Shown in pieces: positions 32,276 through 42,914 of a DNA stretch of 64,000 nt. Both the position numbers and the translations under genes were made by a program. Each line of letters begins with the position of its first letter. Position 1 is the stretch's first letter. The stretch is from positions 102,937,923 to 103,001,922 of the forward strand of contig CM061069.1 of the NCBI GenBank assembly GCA_030762895.1, given 5' to 3'. The stretch is from Sophora flavescens. Lineage: Eukaryota; Streptophyta; Magnoliopsida; Fabales; Fabaceae. The notes below the pieces were generated by a model, which saw only the letters and a program-made list of their open reading frames with translations, did not search any database and was not told the origin of the DNA.

Positions 32276-32522
32276 TTAAACTGCCCTTGCGGGTTTTCAG
32301 CCTAAGATTCAGCTTCTTTGTCCTAATTTTTGCTTAGGTCGCCCTTTCGGGTTTTCAACCTAACGGACTTCTCTCTCTCTCTCCTTTTTTTTATATGCCC
32401 TAACTTTTGCTTAGGCCGCCCTCGTGGGTTTTCGACCTAACGGACTTCTTTTTTATTTTATTTTATTTATGCCCTAACTTTTGCTTAGGTCGCCCTTGCG
32501 GGTTTTCGACCTAACGGGCTCT
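32276..32522 (-). repeat. Three hairpin repeats just 3' of pol
   Basis: Three copies of a unit of about 70-95 bp. The clearest core holds TTAGGTCG and CGACCTAA around CCCTTGCGGGTTTT, an 8-bp stem. Copies at about 32335-32365, 32413-32442 and 32485-32514 vary mainly in the loop and spacer. The first half-copy starts near 32280. Confidence 0.75.
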
Positions 32523-32547
32523 CCCTTTCTTTTTTCTTTCTTTTTTA

Positions 32548-35500
32548 TCAGGCATAGAACTTTTTCACGGCATCAGAGTTTACAGGTCTCGGTAGCTCTC
32601 GTCCGTTTTCATCTGTTAGGACCAAGGCTCCGCCTGAGTACGCCTTCTTTACTATATATGGCCCTTCATAATTGGGTGCCCATTTTCCTCGGGCATCTTC
32701 TTGGTTGGGAAGTATTTTCTTTAACATCAAATCACCTGGTTGAAACTCTCTGTGACGGACTTTCTTATTAAAGGCTTTAGCTATTCTTCTCTGATATAGT
32801 TGTCCATGACAAAGGGCTACCAATCTTTTTTCCTCAATCATGTTTAACTGATCGTATCGAGCTTTCACCCATTCTGATTCTTCCAAGTCAGCTTCCATCA
32901 GCACTCTTAATGAAGGGATTTCAACTTCTATAGGAGAAACAGGTTCCATTCCATACACCAATGAGAAAGGCGTTGCCCCAGTACTTGATCGTATATTGGT
33001 ACGATACGCGTGCAAAGCGTATGGCAACATTTCATGCCAATCCTTATAATTTACGACCATTTTAGCAACAATTTTCTTGACATTCTTGTTGGCCGCTTCT
33101 ACCGCCCCGTTCATCTGAGGTCTATATGGGGTGGAATTATGGTGCTTGATTTTAAAAGTCTCTAATAACTTCTTTACATCCGCCCCATTAAGATTGGCAG
33201 CATTATCTGTAATGATTCTTTCTGGTATTCCATATCGACAAATAATATCTCTTTTTAGGAACTCGGTAAACACCTTTTGAGTTATATTGGCATATGATGC
33301 TACTTCTACCCACTTAGTGAAGTAATCTATTGCAACTAGGATGAAGCGATGTTCGTTTGAAGCCTTGAGATTGATTGGTCCAATGATGTCTATTCCCCAT
33401 ATAGAAAATGGCCATGGAGACACCAGATTGTGTAGTTGGAACGGTGGAGCTTTGATCTGATCTGCATATATTTGGCATTTACGGCATTTTCGGACATATT
33501 CCAGACAATCGGCTTCCATTGTTAGCCAATAGTGACCATTTCGTAGGATCTTGCGTGCCATCATGTGACCATTGGCATGTGTTCCACATATCCCTTCGTG
33601 AACTTCCGTCATGATAGTCCGAGCTTCACGAGCATCAACACATATTATGAGGACCCCATCATAGTTCCTCTTATATAGAATTTCGCCATCTAAGTAAAAG
33701 GACATTGATAATCTACGAATCGTCCTCTTGTTTACTTCATTTGCTCCAGCTGGGTACGTTCTACTCTTCATATATTGCTTGATGTCGTGATACCAAGGAT
33801 TACCATCGAGCTCTTCTTCCACATGCGCACAGTATGCGGGCTCATCTTGTACCTTCACTTGAATAGGCTGGACGGTGGTATGGAGACCCAGCTTGGTCAT
33901 AGCGGCTAATGTGGCTAAAGCATCCGCAAATTGATTCTTGTCTCGAGTCAAGTGTGAGAAAGTAATCTCATCAAACTTTGCAACTAACTGAGTCAAGTAT
34001 TTCTGATACGGGATAAGCTTGGGATCTTTAGTTTGCCATTCCCCGTTGACTTGATAAATGATTAAGGCTGCATCTCCGAAGACCTTTAGCTGTTTTATTC
34101 CAAGACCAATTGCTGCTTGTAATCCACTTGCACATGCTTCATACTCAGCAATATTGTTGGTGCATTCAAATTCGAGCTTAACAGCCATTGGGTATTGCTT
34201 GCCCTCCGGAGAGACAACCACCGCCCCTATGCCGCTTCCATGCATATTAACTGCTCCATCAAAATACATCTTCCACATATCATCTTCCTCTGTTTCACCT
34301 TCTTCCAATGACAGTATCTCTCCATCAGGGAACTCGGATATAATTGGCTGTCCTCCCTCAAGAGGGTTTTCAGCTAAGTGATCAGCAATTGCACTTCCCT
34401 TAACGGATTTCCGGGTCACATACTTAATATCGAATTCTGATAATATCATTTGCCACTTTGAGACCCTTAATGATATGTGAGGACTTTCAAAGATGTACTT
34501 CAAAGGGTCCATTCGAGAGATTAACCAAGTGGTGTAGTATAACATGTATTGCCTGAGTCTCTTGGAGGTCCATACCAATGCGCAACAAGTCTTCTCAATT
34601 GCCATGTATCGGGCTTCGCAGTCATTAAACTTCTTGCTCAGATAGTAAATTGCATGTTCTCTCTTTCCAGACTCATCATGTTGCCCCAACATTGCCCCCA
34701 TTGAGGTTGGGAGGATCGTGAGATACAGTATCAAAGGACGACCTTGAGTGGGCGGCACCAACACTGGTGGGTTTAGTAGGTATGCCTTTATTTTGTCAAA
34801 GGCTTCCTGACATTCCTCATTCCATCTCCCCGAATTATTCTTCTTTAATAGCTTGAAAATAGGTTCACACGTGCTTGTCAAGTTAGCAATGAATCGGGCA
34901 ATGTAATTTAATCTCCCTATAAAACCCCTTACTTCTCGTTCATTCTTGGGAGTTGACATGTCCCTAATCGCCTTTGCCTCTTCTGGCTGCACTTGTATTC
35001 CTTCCCTGTTGACCACAAAACCCAACAATTTCCCAGTTGAGGCTCCAAACACACATTTCGTGGGGTTGAGTCTAAGATTGTACTTCCTTAATCTCTCAAA
35101 TAACTTATGCAAAACTGCCACATGAATTTCCCCCTCCTTAGACTTAGCCACTATGTCATCCACGTATACCTCTATTTCCTTGTGCATCATATCATGGAAC
35201 AATGTTACCATAGCACGCTGGTAGGTAGCTCCGGCATTCTTCAGCCCAAAAGGCATTACTCTGTAACAAAAATTTCCCCAAGGGGTGATGAAAGTCGTCT
35301 TCTCTTTGTCCTTGACGTCCATGAGAATCTGATTGTATCCCGAATAGCCATCCATGAAAGAGAATCTGTGGTTCCTTGTCGTGCTGTCTACGAGGACATC
35401 AATATGAGGCAATGGGAAGTCATCCTTCGGACTTGCTTTGTTCAGATCTCTGTAATCCACACACATTCTTACTTTTCCATCCTTCTTTGGTACTGGTACG

Positions 35501-35992
35501 ACATTAGCGACCCACTCTGGGTGTCTCGACACTTCCACAAACCCGGCTTCTAACTGCTTAGTCACCTCTTCTTTGATCTTTAGTGACATATCTGGATGCA
35601 TCCTCCTCAACCTTTGTTTCTTCACCACCGTATCTGGGTACGGTGGGATTTTATGCGATGCTATCTCTGGATCCAATCCTGGCATATCTTTGTAGGACCA
35701 TGCAAACACATCAAGGTACTCCTTAAATAGCACGACCATTTCTGCACGTTCTGGATTATCCACTATTTTCAACTCCTTCTTGTCTTCCTCGGTCCCCATA
35801 TTAATCACTTCTATAACTTCATCATTTGAAGTGAACCCATTTTCTGAGCGCTCTATCGACTTTGTAAATTCCTCAATGGCTTCTTCTTCCTCACTAATCC
35901 CAGAATCGTCTTCGTCAACAGCCGCAAGGGAATCAGTAAATGAGGTTTCAAGGTTCCTTTTGTGAGACAAACCTTCGACGGTGGTGAGGTTC
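32548..35992 (-). CDS. Reverse transcriptase / RNase H / integrase of the Ogre-like element
   Basis: Frame open from 36030, but the first codons are intronic and coding sense begins at the splice acceptor (35992). RT spans about residues 165-345 (VRMCVDYRDLNKAS, MPFGLKNAGATYQ, YVDDIVAKS at 289-297). A first RNase H follows (about 430-540), then an additional RNase H (aRH) with YFDGAVN, NNIAEYEA and FGDAALI. The integrase zinc domain is HEGICGTH...CRKCQ. The core residues D, D, E sit in GIDIIGP, IITDNAANLN and AVEAANKN. A C-terminal PGDLMLKK phrase closes it. No internal stop or frameshift, so this part looks intact. It would copy the RNA and insert the cDNA. Confidence 0.95.
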
Positions 35993-36185
35993 CTGAAAGA
36001 AGATGTTTGAAATAAGAGAAATATAGGCAAGGATATTATTCAAGAATGAAGTGCAATTGACATAAGATAAAGGGTAGGGAAAGGAAGACACCAAGAAAAA
36101 TGCTGAAAAATCATACTAACTCATTTTATTCATTTCTCAACCAAAGTAAACATCAGTTTATACGAGATACAAAAGGGTAATTACT
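35993..36185 (-). other. Intron between protease and RT of the Ogre-like element (193 nt)
   Basis: Donor ATAAA/GTAATT (GT at 36185-36184) and acceptor TCTTTCAG/GAAC (AG at 35994-35993) on the minus strand, with a long T-rich tract before the acceptor. Upstream exon bases leave two bases of a codon and the downstream exon supplies the third, putting pol in frame. A spliced pro-RT intron is described for Ogre elements. Confidence 0.75.
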
Positions 36186-37448
36186 TTATGGAAATAACAT
36201 CAACAAATGGTTCAGACTGCCAATTGCCAAGGACCTCATTATCAGCAGAGAGATAAATAACAGGGTTTCTTGCTTGCTCCTCTTCAAGTGCAATCGATAG
36301 TGAAATGAGGGGAAGTCAACCTTTTGGCGAGATCACTTCGATTGATTTGAGAAAGTATCTGTCAAGTGGGGGATATAATTAAATTCCTTTCTTTCTTCTT
36401 TCTTGCCTCTGAGAGTCAGGTACTTCATATTTTCTGCTAGGGAAGGATTGTATCCTAGTCCATGTCTTCCATATCTTGTAACTGCTGTAATTGGTTGAGG
36501 GATCCCTTGGAGGCTTGCCCCTAGGCCTCTTCCTTTCTGATAACCATTCCTTTCCATTATACGGACTGCCACTTCATTCACATTTTGTATTGGCAACTCC
36601 CCTTTCTTGCTCTTTGGCTTTAGGATTTCAAAACTACGTAAGGAATCATCCTCGACTTGCTCTGTACTTTCTACGTATGGTAGTGAAACAGGCTTTGAAA
36701 GCATGATTTCCTCTTCATCGCGAATGGTAATTACAGCCCCATCCTGAATATATTTCAGACACTGATGCAACGCTGATGGAACAACACCAGCTTCATGAAT
36801 CCAAGGCCTTCCTAGGAGCATGGTATAAGCTGGCTGGATCTCCATGACTTGAAAGAGAACACGAAAACAATTAGGCCCTACTTTGAGGGGCAGAGTTATT
36901 TCCCCTAAGATCCCTCTTGCTGTCCCATCAAAGGCTCGCACAATCATCTCTTGGGGTGTCAAATCCTTCAAGCCTATGTTTAGCTGCTCTAGAGTGGACA
37001 ACGGAATCACATTCAATGACGAGCCACCATCTATAAGCACCTTCGCAATCACAAATCCTTTGCACCTTAGGGTAATGTGGAGTGCCTTAGGACTACCTCT
37101 AAACTTCAAAAACACCTCATCTTCCGAGAAATTGATCATGTTGATTCGCCTCACCGGATCCACCATGTTTACTACATTCTCTGGCGTGACGTCGCGATTA
37201 ACATAAGGTTCATTCAACACCTTCAATAACGCTTTACGATGTATTTCTGATGTGAGGACAAGCGACAGAAGGGATATTCTTGCCGGTGTTTTCTTCAACT
37301 GCTCTATCACATCGTATTCACTTTGTTTCATGATCTTCAGGAACTCTTCTTCTTCTTCTTCCTTCTCTTTTCCTTCATCTTTGGTATTCTTCCTTGCTTC
37401 TTCTTCTACTAGGGTCATAGTATCGCCCACCCTTTGTGATGCCTCCAA
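36186..37448 (-). CDS. Protease with G-patch-like C-terminus of the Ogre-like element
   Basis: The retropepsin site reads VLIDGGSSLNVIP (about residues 133-145 of the frame starting at 37448), with a MLLGRPWIHEAG flap. Further on, NGYQKGRGLGASLQGI and GRHGLGYN (about 297-345) form a glycine-rich G-patch-like module, which in other retroelements binds nucleic acid. The long frame stops at 36333. A coding-like frame ending WQSEPFVDVISIK continues in another phase up to the intron donor at 36186, so one frameshift has occurred between about 36330 and 36300. The N-terminal side is cut from gag by further lesions (37449-37667). Confidence 0.85.
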
Positions 37449-37667
37449 TTCTCACAACATTAGCAACCTGGGCCTTTGAAGTTTCTCCCGCCCCTCCTAC
37501 TAGCTCAACTTTCGTTCATAATTCCAGGGTACAGCGTGTGTATCATTATAAGCAAAAGGAGTTGGCTTTGTCACCTTTACAATCACTTTTTCTGGTGCTA
37601 GGTGCATCATTCATAGGTGGTATCCGAAGCACAACTTTTTCAACCACACTAACTTCTTGATCGTACC

Positions 37668-38081
37668 TCACCTAGCTTGGATCACCCCCAAGGTAAGTAA
37701 TCCTTGGACTCGGACCTTAAAGTCCCAACAAGTTTCGATATCATGCCCTACCTGCCCATGATGATAATCACAACTTAAATCACCATCATACTTCTCTTTT
37801 TCTCCAATCAGCTTCACCGGTGAAACAATATCATATCCTGCTTTCTTGAGCCCTGCGAATACTTCTTGCATCGGGGTTCGCAATTCCAAAACCTTCTTGA
37901 CTTGAGGCCCTTTCACTTCCAAGTTATTCACGCTATTTCTCGCATTATGGTTTGGGATAGGGTTATTAACAATGCTAGGCCCAGAATCTTCTTCGAAACC
38001 CAATCTTCCACAAGCAAGCAATTTTCTTACTGCTGTCTTGAAGGCCTCACGCTCTTTAATGGAATGTCCCAGGGCATCCAT
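37668..38081 (-). pseudogene. Gag C-terminal part (degenerate knuckle region)
   Basis: Starts MDALGHSIKE and contains a second knuckle-like unit, CDYHHGQVGHDIETC (about 37770-37726). Together with the upstream YHMDALGH phrase it forms the paired zinc-binding region typical of Ogre gag. One ligand of the first unit is lost to a stop at 38087-38089 and another is Arg. This is continuous with the gag frame upstream and separated only by nonsense changes. Confidence 0.75.
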
Positions 38082-38089
38082 GTGATATT

Positions 38090-39605
38090 TTCAAGTCAAG
38101 TTTGGATTGTACCAAGCAGGGAAAGGTGGTTCCATAGGCCGTACCGGGTTTCCAGCGATTAGGTGACGATCAAATAGTTATTTGAACAAATCTGCATTGG
38201 AGATAGACAGTCTTGGGAAAGGAGGCAGGTTTTGATACTGGAAACGTCCCTGATTTGGAAAATTTGGGCGAGGTCGAGGGTAGCTTGGATGGTTTTGTTG
38301 AGGTGCAGGTGGATAAGGAGTATATGTTGGGTGAGTGAGGTTGTATGGTTGAGGGGTAGGGATGTTATTTATCTGGTTTTGTGGCTGGGTGATGGTTGGC
38401 GAGGCCTGTTGAGGTGGGTAAAATGGTGTTTGGGTCTGATATGGTGCTTGGTACCTTGGGTATGAAGGGACATGTCGAGGTCCAAAGTTTTGCTGGTGTT
38501 GCACATAATTTGCTTCTGCTTCCTTCTTCTTGGGCTGGAACCCCTTCTTGGATGCACTGCCTTCCATGCCAGTTGGCAATTTCCCAGCTCTGGCTAGGAT
38601 TTCAATTCTTTCCCCTGCAGCAATCAAGTCAGAGAAATCCCTATAAGCTACTCCTGCCATTGCTCCAATAAAGGGGGATCCCAGGGTTCCCAAAAAGTAT
38701 GAGCACATTTCAGACAATATCAGCAGCGACTGAACCTGAGCTGCCAAACTCCTCCACCTTTGTGCATACTGTTTGAAGGATTCATCACTCTTCTTCTGCA
38801 TTGTAGTCAACTGTTCACGGGTTGGAGCTATGTCCAAATTGAATTTGTATTGATCCATGAACAAATCGGCTAATTCTGTCCACCGAGAGATCTTAGAATG
38901 GTCTAACTGAAGGTACCACTCTAGTGCGATTCCAGTCAAACTTTCATGGAAAAAACCAATAAGGAACTTGTCATCCTTAGACCAGATGGCCATTTTGGTG
39001 GCATAGCTAATCAAATGGAATCGTGGGTTCCCACTTCCATCATATTTGGAAAAATCGGGAATTTTGAAATCCTTAGGAATCACGACATTTGTGGCAGGAC
39101 AAAGTTCTTCAATCCTGAGAAGGCCATAAGTATTTGAGCCTTTGATCTCTTTTATTTGTTCTTCTACCTTCTCCATCCACTCTTCCTTCATCTTATCGGG
39201 TCCAAACTGAATTCCCCTTGATTGTTCAGGAATGGATACATGGGGCTTTTCCCATGTAAGCCATGCATAGCCAGCAGCCTCATGATACACATTCTCGATG
39301 GGGCGATATCCTTCCCCGATGGGGATCACTATGGGTTCTGTGTAACCCGACATTCCCTGAGTAGGGCTATGGCTTATGCTTGAAAACATTGGCGCAGTTA
39401 CCATGGAGAGGGCCGGCTGTATGCTTACACGTGTGTCATCTTCATTTCCAGTTCTATTTGCACCAAGCCTGCTAAGAGATTCCCTCATATCCTGTAGTAT
39501 AGCCTCCAACCTTGCTTGAGTTTCAGAGATTTCAGTCACCCTTCCCCTCACTTCGTCTACTTCTAAACTCAAGTTCCTTCCTGTCTCAGGATTGTTGACA
39601 GCCAT
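38090..39605 (-). pseudogene. gag of the Ogre-like element
   Basis: A 475-codon frame from 39605 to a TAA at 38175-38177. N-terminal coiled coil (about residues 12-48), then the conserved capsid-like retrotransposon gag domain (about 180-335: IPDFSKYDGSGNPRFHLI, GIALEWYLQL, FKQYAQRWRSLAAQVQ), then a long Pro/Gln/Tyr-rich tail (from about 355). The TAA interrupts a phrase that normally continues to the zinc-binding region, so translation would end before nucleic-acid binding. It would form the particle shell. Confidence 0.88.
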
Positions 39606-40106
39606 CCTGGTCCGAGATCTTGTGTTGTAAACTCGGGTTTGATTGGTATTGTCTTCCTTAGGTCGCGCAATGATTCTCGAACCCTCAAATTCGTATTTTT
39701 AGCTCTGTTACGAAAAATCGTCAATTATTCTAGTCAGTAACTCCTTTTTTAACATATATATATACAATTTTTCTTGTCATTATTATTTATTATTAAGAAA
39801 GATAAAAGTATGCTTCGAGAGGAACATGAATTCTTTCTTTTGCAAAGGAAAGACCATTTTTGTAGCAAGCAACTTCATCCCGACACATAACTCTAGGGGC
39901 ACATCCCCCTTAGGTTAATGAGTGGTTGATGACAAATCCATGGGAACATGTGTCCCTCATTAGATAGCATCATTCACTAGCAATTCAATCATACATGCCT
40001 ACTTGTAACACACCATAAGATAGAGCAGAATTCATTGATGGATGTAACCCTAAAAAATGACTTTTATTTCTTTGAGGAGAAAATACAATGTCTCCCATCT
40101 AATGAA
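39606..40106 (-). other. Spacer between ORF1 and gag
   Basis: Non-coding, AT-rich in its middle, with no recognisable motif. Confidence 0.5.
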
Positions 40107-42095
40107 TTACATAAAAAGTTTTAAAGTCTTCCTTTTGAATCCGCTAGCAAGACCCCTACAATACTTCATGAAGCGAGCTATTTTCGGAGGTATTGTAGAT
40201 CCGTCATTCATGCGAGTTTGGACTAATGCTTCCTCGAGGTGACCCACAAATTGATAGGTATGGTATTGCAAACTTCTTGAGAGGTGTTCATATCTTTTTC
40301 TCCAAGCATCTCTGTCAGCCTTCAAATCTTTTGCCACGGATTCCCAGTTCTCTAGCCATTCTTCCTGTTGTCTGATCTCATCCTCATATTGTTTTTTCTC
40401 CCTTTCGAACATCCGGAACCTCATCCATAACTGTTTCTCTTTCTCTTGCGATTTTTTCAATGATTCACGTATAGTTGCAGCTGCATTCCAACCTTCATCA
40501 GAGTAGCGCTCAGCATGAGTTAAGGCTTCTTGTAGAGATCCTATGCTTTCCTCCAACATCCGGATTGTCTGAACGTGCACTTCGATTTTTGCACCCAAGT
40601 CTTCTTTTTCTTTGAGGATTTGTGCCAACGTCTTTTTTTGATCTTCTAACCTTGCTAGTAATCCTCGAACTTCTGACTCTTTCATATTCCCATTCCTCGC
40701 TCTCTTTGCTGGAGCTGCGGCTTCATATGCATCAGCACATTCATCTTTCAAATGTTCTATCCTCATGTTTAACTTCTGGATTTGGTGTTGGAGCGTGACG
40801 ATGGTGATTTGATCTGTTTCATTCTTTTCCTCTAGCACTCCCATCTGGGCCATCATAATCTCGATCTTATTTAACATTTCTGCTTCCATTTGCGGATTTT
40901 CTTCTTCATGCGGGATTGGTTTCGAAATAACAAGGTTGTCTTTCCTTTCTTTCCTCCATGCCTCGTAGTTTTTAGTACGAGAAATAATTTGTCTCCCCAA
41001 CTCATTTGATCCTAGTACCCTGATGTTGCTCCAGGCGGATCTAACAGCTATTGTTGTATTTTTGACAACCTCGCATTCTTGATATAAGAACGAAATTCCA
41101 CCTAACACTTCTTCCAGTGGTTCCTGTTGAGTCCATTTCAATTGTCGAATCACAAGTGCCGGAGAATATGACACGCAACTCCTTGGTCCCATCAAAGGAA
41201 TATTCGAGAAATTCCCACAACTGAAGATGACTGTACTTCCTTTATACCAAGGACACATCCAGCAAAAAGCTTTCGAATCAACCTCATCAAATTCTTGTCT
41301 CCATTCATTGGGTTTGTGCTGCTTTATCGGAATGTGATAGAATCTCCTCGAAGGGTCATCAATCCCACTAACATAATTTCGAGCATACATGTGAGTCACG
41401 ATCCAAACATACAACATTTGTGCACAACATCGTAATTTTCCTTGTTGATTTTCGTGGCAAACTTGCAATGATAGGAAAGTTTCTGCCAAAATTGTGGGAA
41501 CAGGGTTCACAGTATATTCTTCGACCTTGTAGTAGACATCCAAGGCTGCGTAATCCACCATGTCTGGTATAAAGGGGAAATGCACCAGCCCATAAATGGT
41601 TAAAGCTAACACCCGCTTGAAGATAACCCAATTATTTTGTCGTGCTAGTTCCTGGAGATAAACTTCAAGGAATCTTCGCCTCAGACCTCTGACAGCTCCT
41701 TTTTCCATTTTGTTTGATGGCTTCAGTAGAATTCCCAACAACTCTGCAACCTTCCCATCACTAACATGCTGGCCATAATAGAAATAAACACGAGACTCCC
41801 TTGGAAGAGGCATCCGTAGCATGTAAGCATATTCTTCTATAGTCGGTGTCGTATCCAAATCCGGCAATTCGAAACACCTCAAATTCGGGTTCCAATATTG
41901 GGCCAAAGCACTCAAGCCCAAAGCATCTACATGTATATGTAATAAGTCCAAAATCTTCCCATACTTGCTTGCAAACTCTGAACATACTTCTTTTGGCGTC
42001 AAGCGACTGATTTCCATTAAAGTCTTCACATCATTGATTTTCACGTCAATTCTAATATTCTTCTTCAGGTCAATTGCATTGCTAGAGTTTGACAT
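40107..42095 (-). CDS. Ogre ORF1 (DUF7745/plant-mobile-domain-like with coiled coil)
   Basis: An intact 662-codon frame. Residues about 20-340 resemble the DUF7745 / plant mobile domain family: LPDLDTTPTIEEYAYML, LTIYGLVHFPFIPDMVDYAA, ILAETFLSLQVCH. Residues about 395-620 form a long coiled coil (QHQIQKLNMRIEHLKDE and further heptads). This extra ORF before gag is typical of Ogre elements. Its job is unknown; the domain is also found in host proteins that act in silencing and meristem maintenance, and the resemblance may reflect domestication or capture. It is not a host gene here because it lies between primer site and gag. Confidence 0.88.
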   Translation of the reverse strand: MSNSSNAIDLKKNIRIDVKINDVKTLMEISRLTPKEVCSEFASKYGKILDLLHIHVDALGLSALAQYWNPNLRCFELPDLDTTPTIEEYAYMLRMPLPRESRVYFYYGQHVSDGKVAELLGILLKPSNKMEKGAVRGLRRRFLEVYLQELARQNNWVIFKRVLALTIYGLVHFPFIPDMVDYAALDVYYKVEEYTVNPVPTILAETFLSLQVCHENQQGKLRCCAQMLYVWIVTHMYARNYVSGIDDPSRRFYHIPIKQHKPNEWRQEFDEVDSKAFCWMCPWYKGSTVIFSCGNFSNIPLMGPRSCVSYSPALVIRQLKWTQQEPLEEVLGGISFLYQECEVVKNTTIAVRSAWSNIRVLGSNELGRQIISRTKNYEAWRKERKDNLVISKPIPHEEENPQMEAEMLNKIEIMMAQMGVLEEKNETDQITIVTLQHQIQKLNMRIEHLKDECADAYEAAAPAKRARNGNMKESEVRGLLARLEDQKKTLAQILKEKEDLGAKIEVHVQTIRMLEESIGSLQEALTHAERYSDEGWNAAATIRESLKKSQEKEKQLWMRFRMFEREKKQYEDEIRQQEEWLENWESVAKDLKADRDAWRKRYEHLSRSLQYHTYQFVGHLEEALVQTRMNDGSTIPPKIARFMKYCRGLASGFKRKTLKLFM

Positions 42096-42893
42096 TTTCG
42101 TTCCTTGCTACACAGATAGTGTCTTTCCTCCACAAAAGAGAATCACCTAAAAAATATATATATTATTTTTACAAAAAGTAAAAAAAAAATTAAAACAATA
42201 TATATATATAATATGTATTTTATTTATTTATTAACCATTTGTTAAAACACGAAGGGAAATGAAGTAAAAATAAATAAATAAGTAAATGGATAGAAAAACA
42301 CAAGGGAGATATGGTACGCCTCCAAGTGTCTTAAGAGGTAGGGCCTAATCAAGGGTACCTATGATGACAACTTCTAAGTCGAGCGGCCACTAAGTCAATT
42401 TAGGAGTATAAACTTTAGGATGTGTCTGGACTTCTATAGGTCAAGGTCCCCAGATTGCCCTTGTCAAGGACCTAGTTCATGAACCTAATCACAAGTAGGG
42501 ATAAACCCTCCGGGATGACTAGCCCATGACACTAGTAACAATCCGAGTGGTGAGTCAACAAATATCAGAGAGGCACTAGGCCTTCAATGACAATGCTGAG
42601 TCACCACATAATCCTTAAGGTCCCACAAGCTCGGGTATAGAGCTGAAAGTGTGTGAAAATGAGTGTCGGTGTTGTGTGTGCTGGAGGCATACAAACCTAT
42701 ACAATCCTAAAACAACTACTTGAACCTGTAAGACAAGCAAAATATCATGGTCTTCTATCCTAATGTAAAAAATGATTATTAAAGCAAAAAGGAATCAAAT
42801 ATATATATATAAAAAAAAAAGAAAACAATAAAAATGGGGTAAACAATGAATATCAACATGCACAACTCATTACTTAGGCTTGACTTTCGAAAT
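42096..42893 (-). other. 5' leader of the Ogre-like element
   Basis: Untranslated leader between primer site and ORF1. It has short AT runs near 42160-42215 and 42800, and no ORF of note. Confidence 0.5.
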
Positions 42894-42896
42894 GTC

Positions 42897-42914
42897 CCCA
42901 GTGGAGTCGCCATC
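42897..42914 (-). other. Primer-binding site of the Ogre-like element
   Basis: On the minus strand, TGGCGACTCCACTGGGGA follows the LTR end after a two-base gap. Ogre elements use an Arg-tRNA-complementary site of this form. Confidence 0.85.

Noticed and set aside
40107..42095. Host plant-mobile-domain gene
   Set aside because: Its position between the Ogre primer site and gag, in the same orientation, makes it the element's ORF1.
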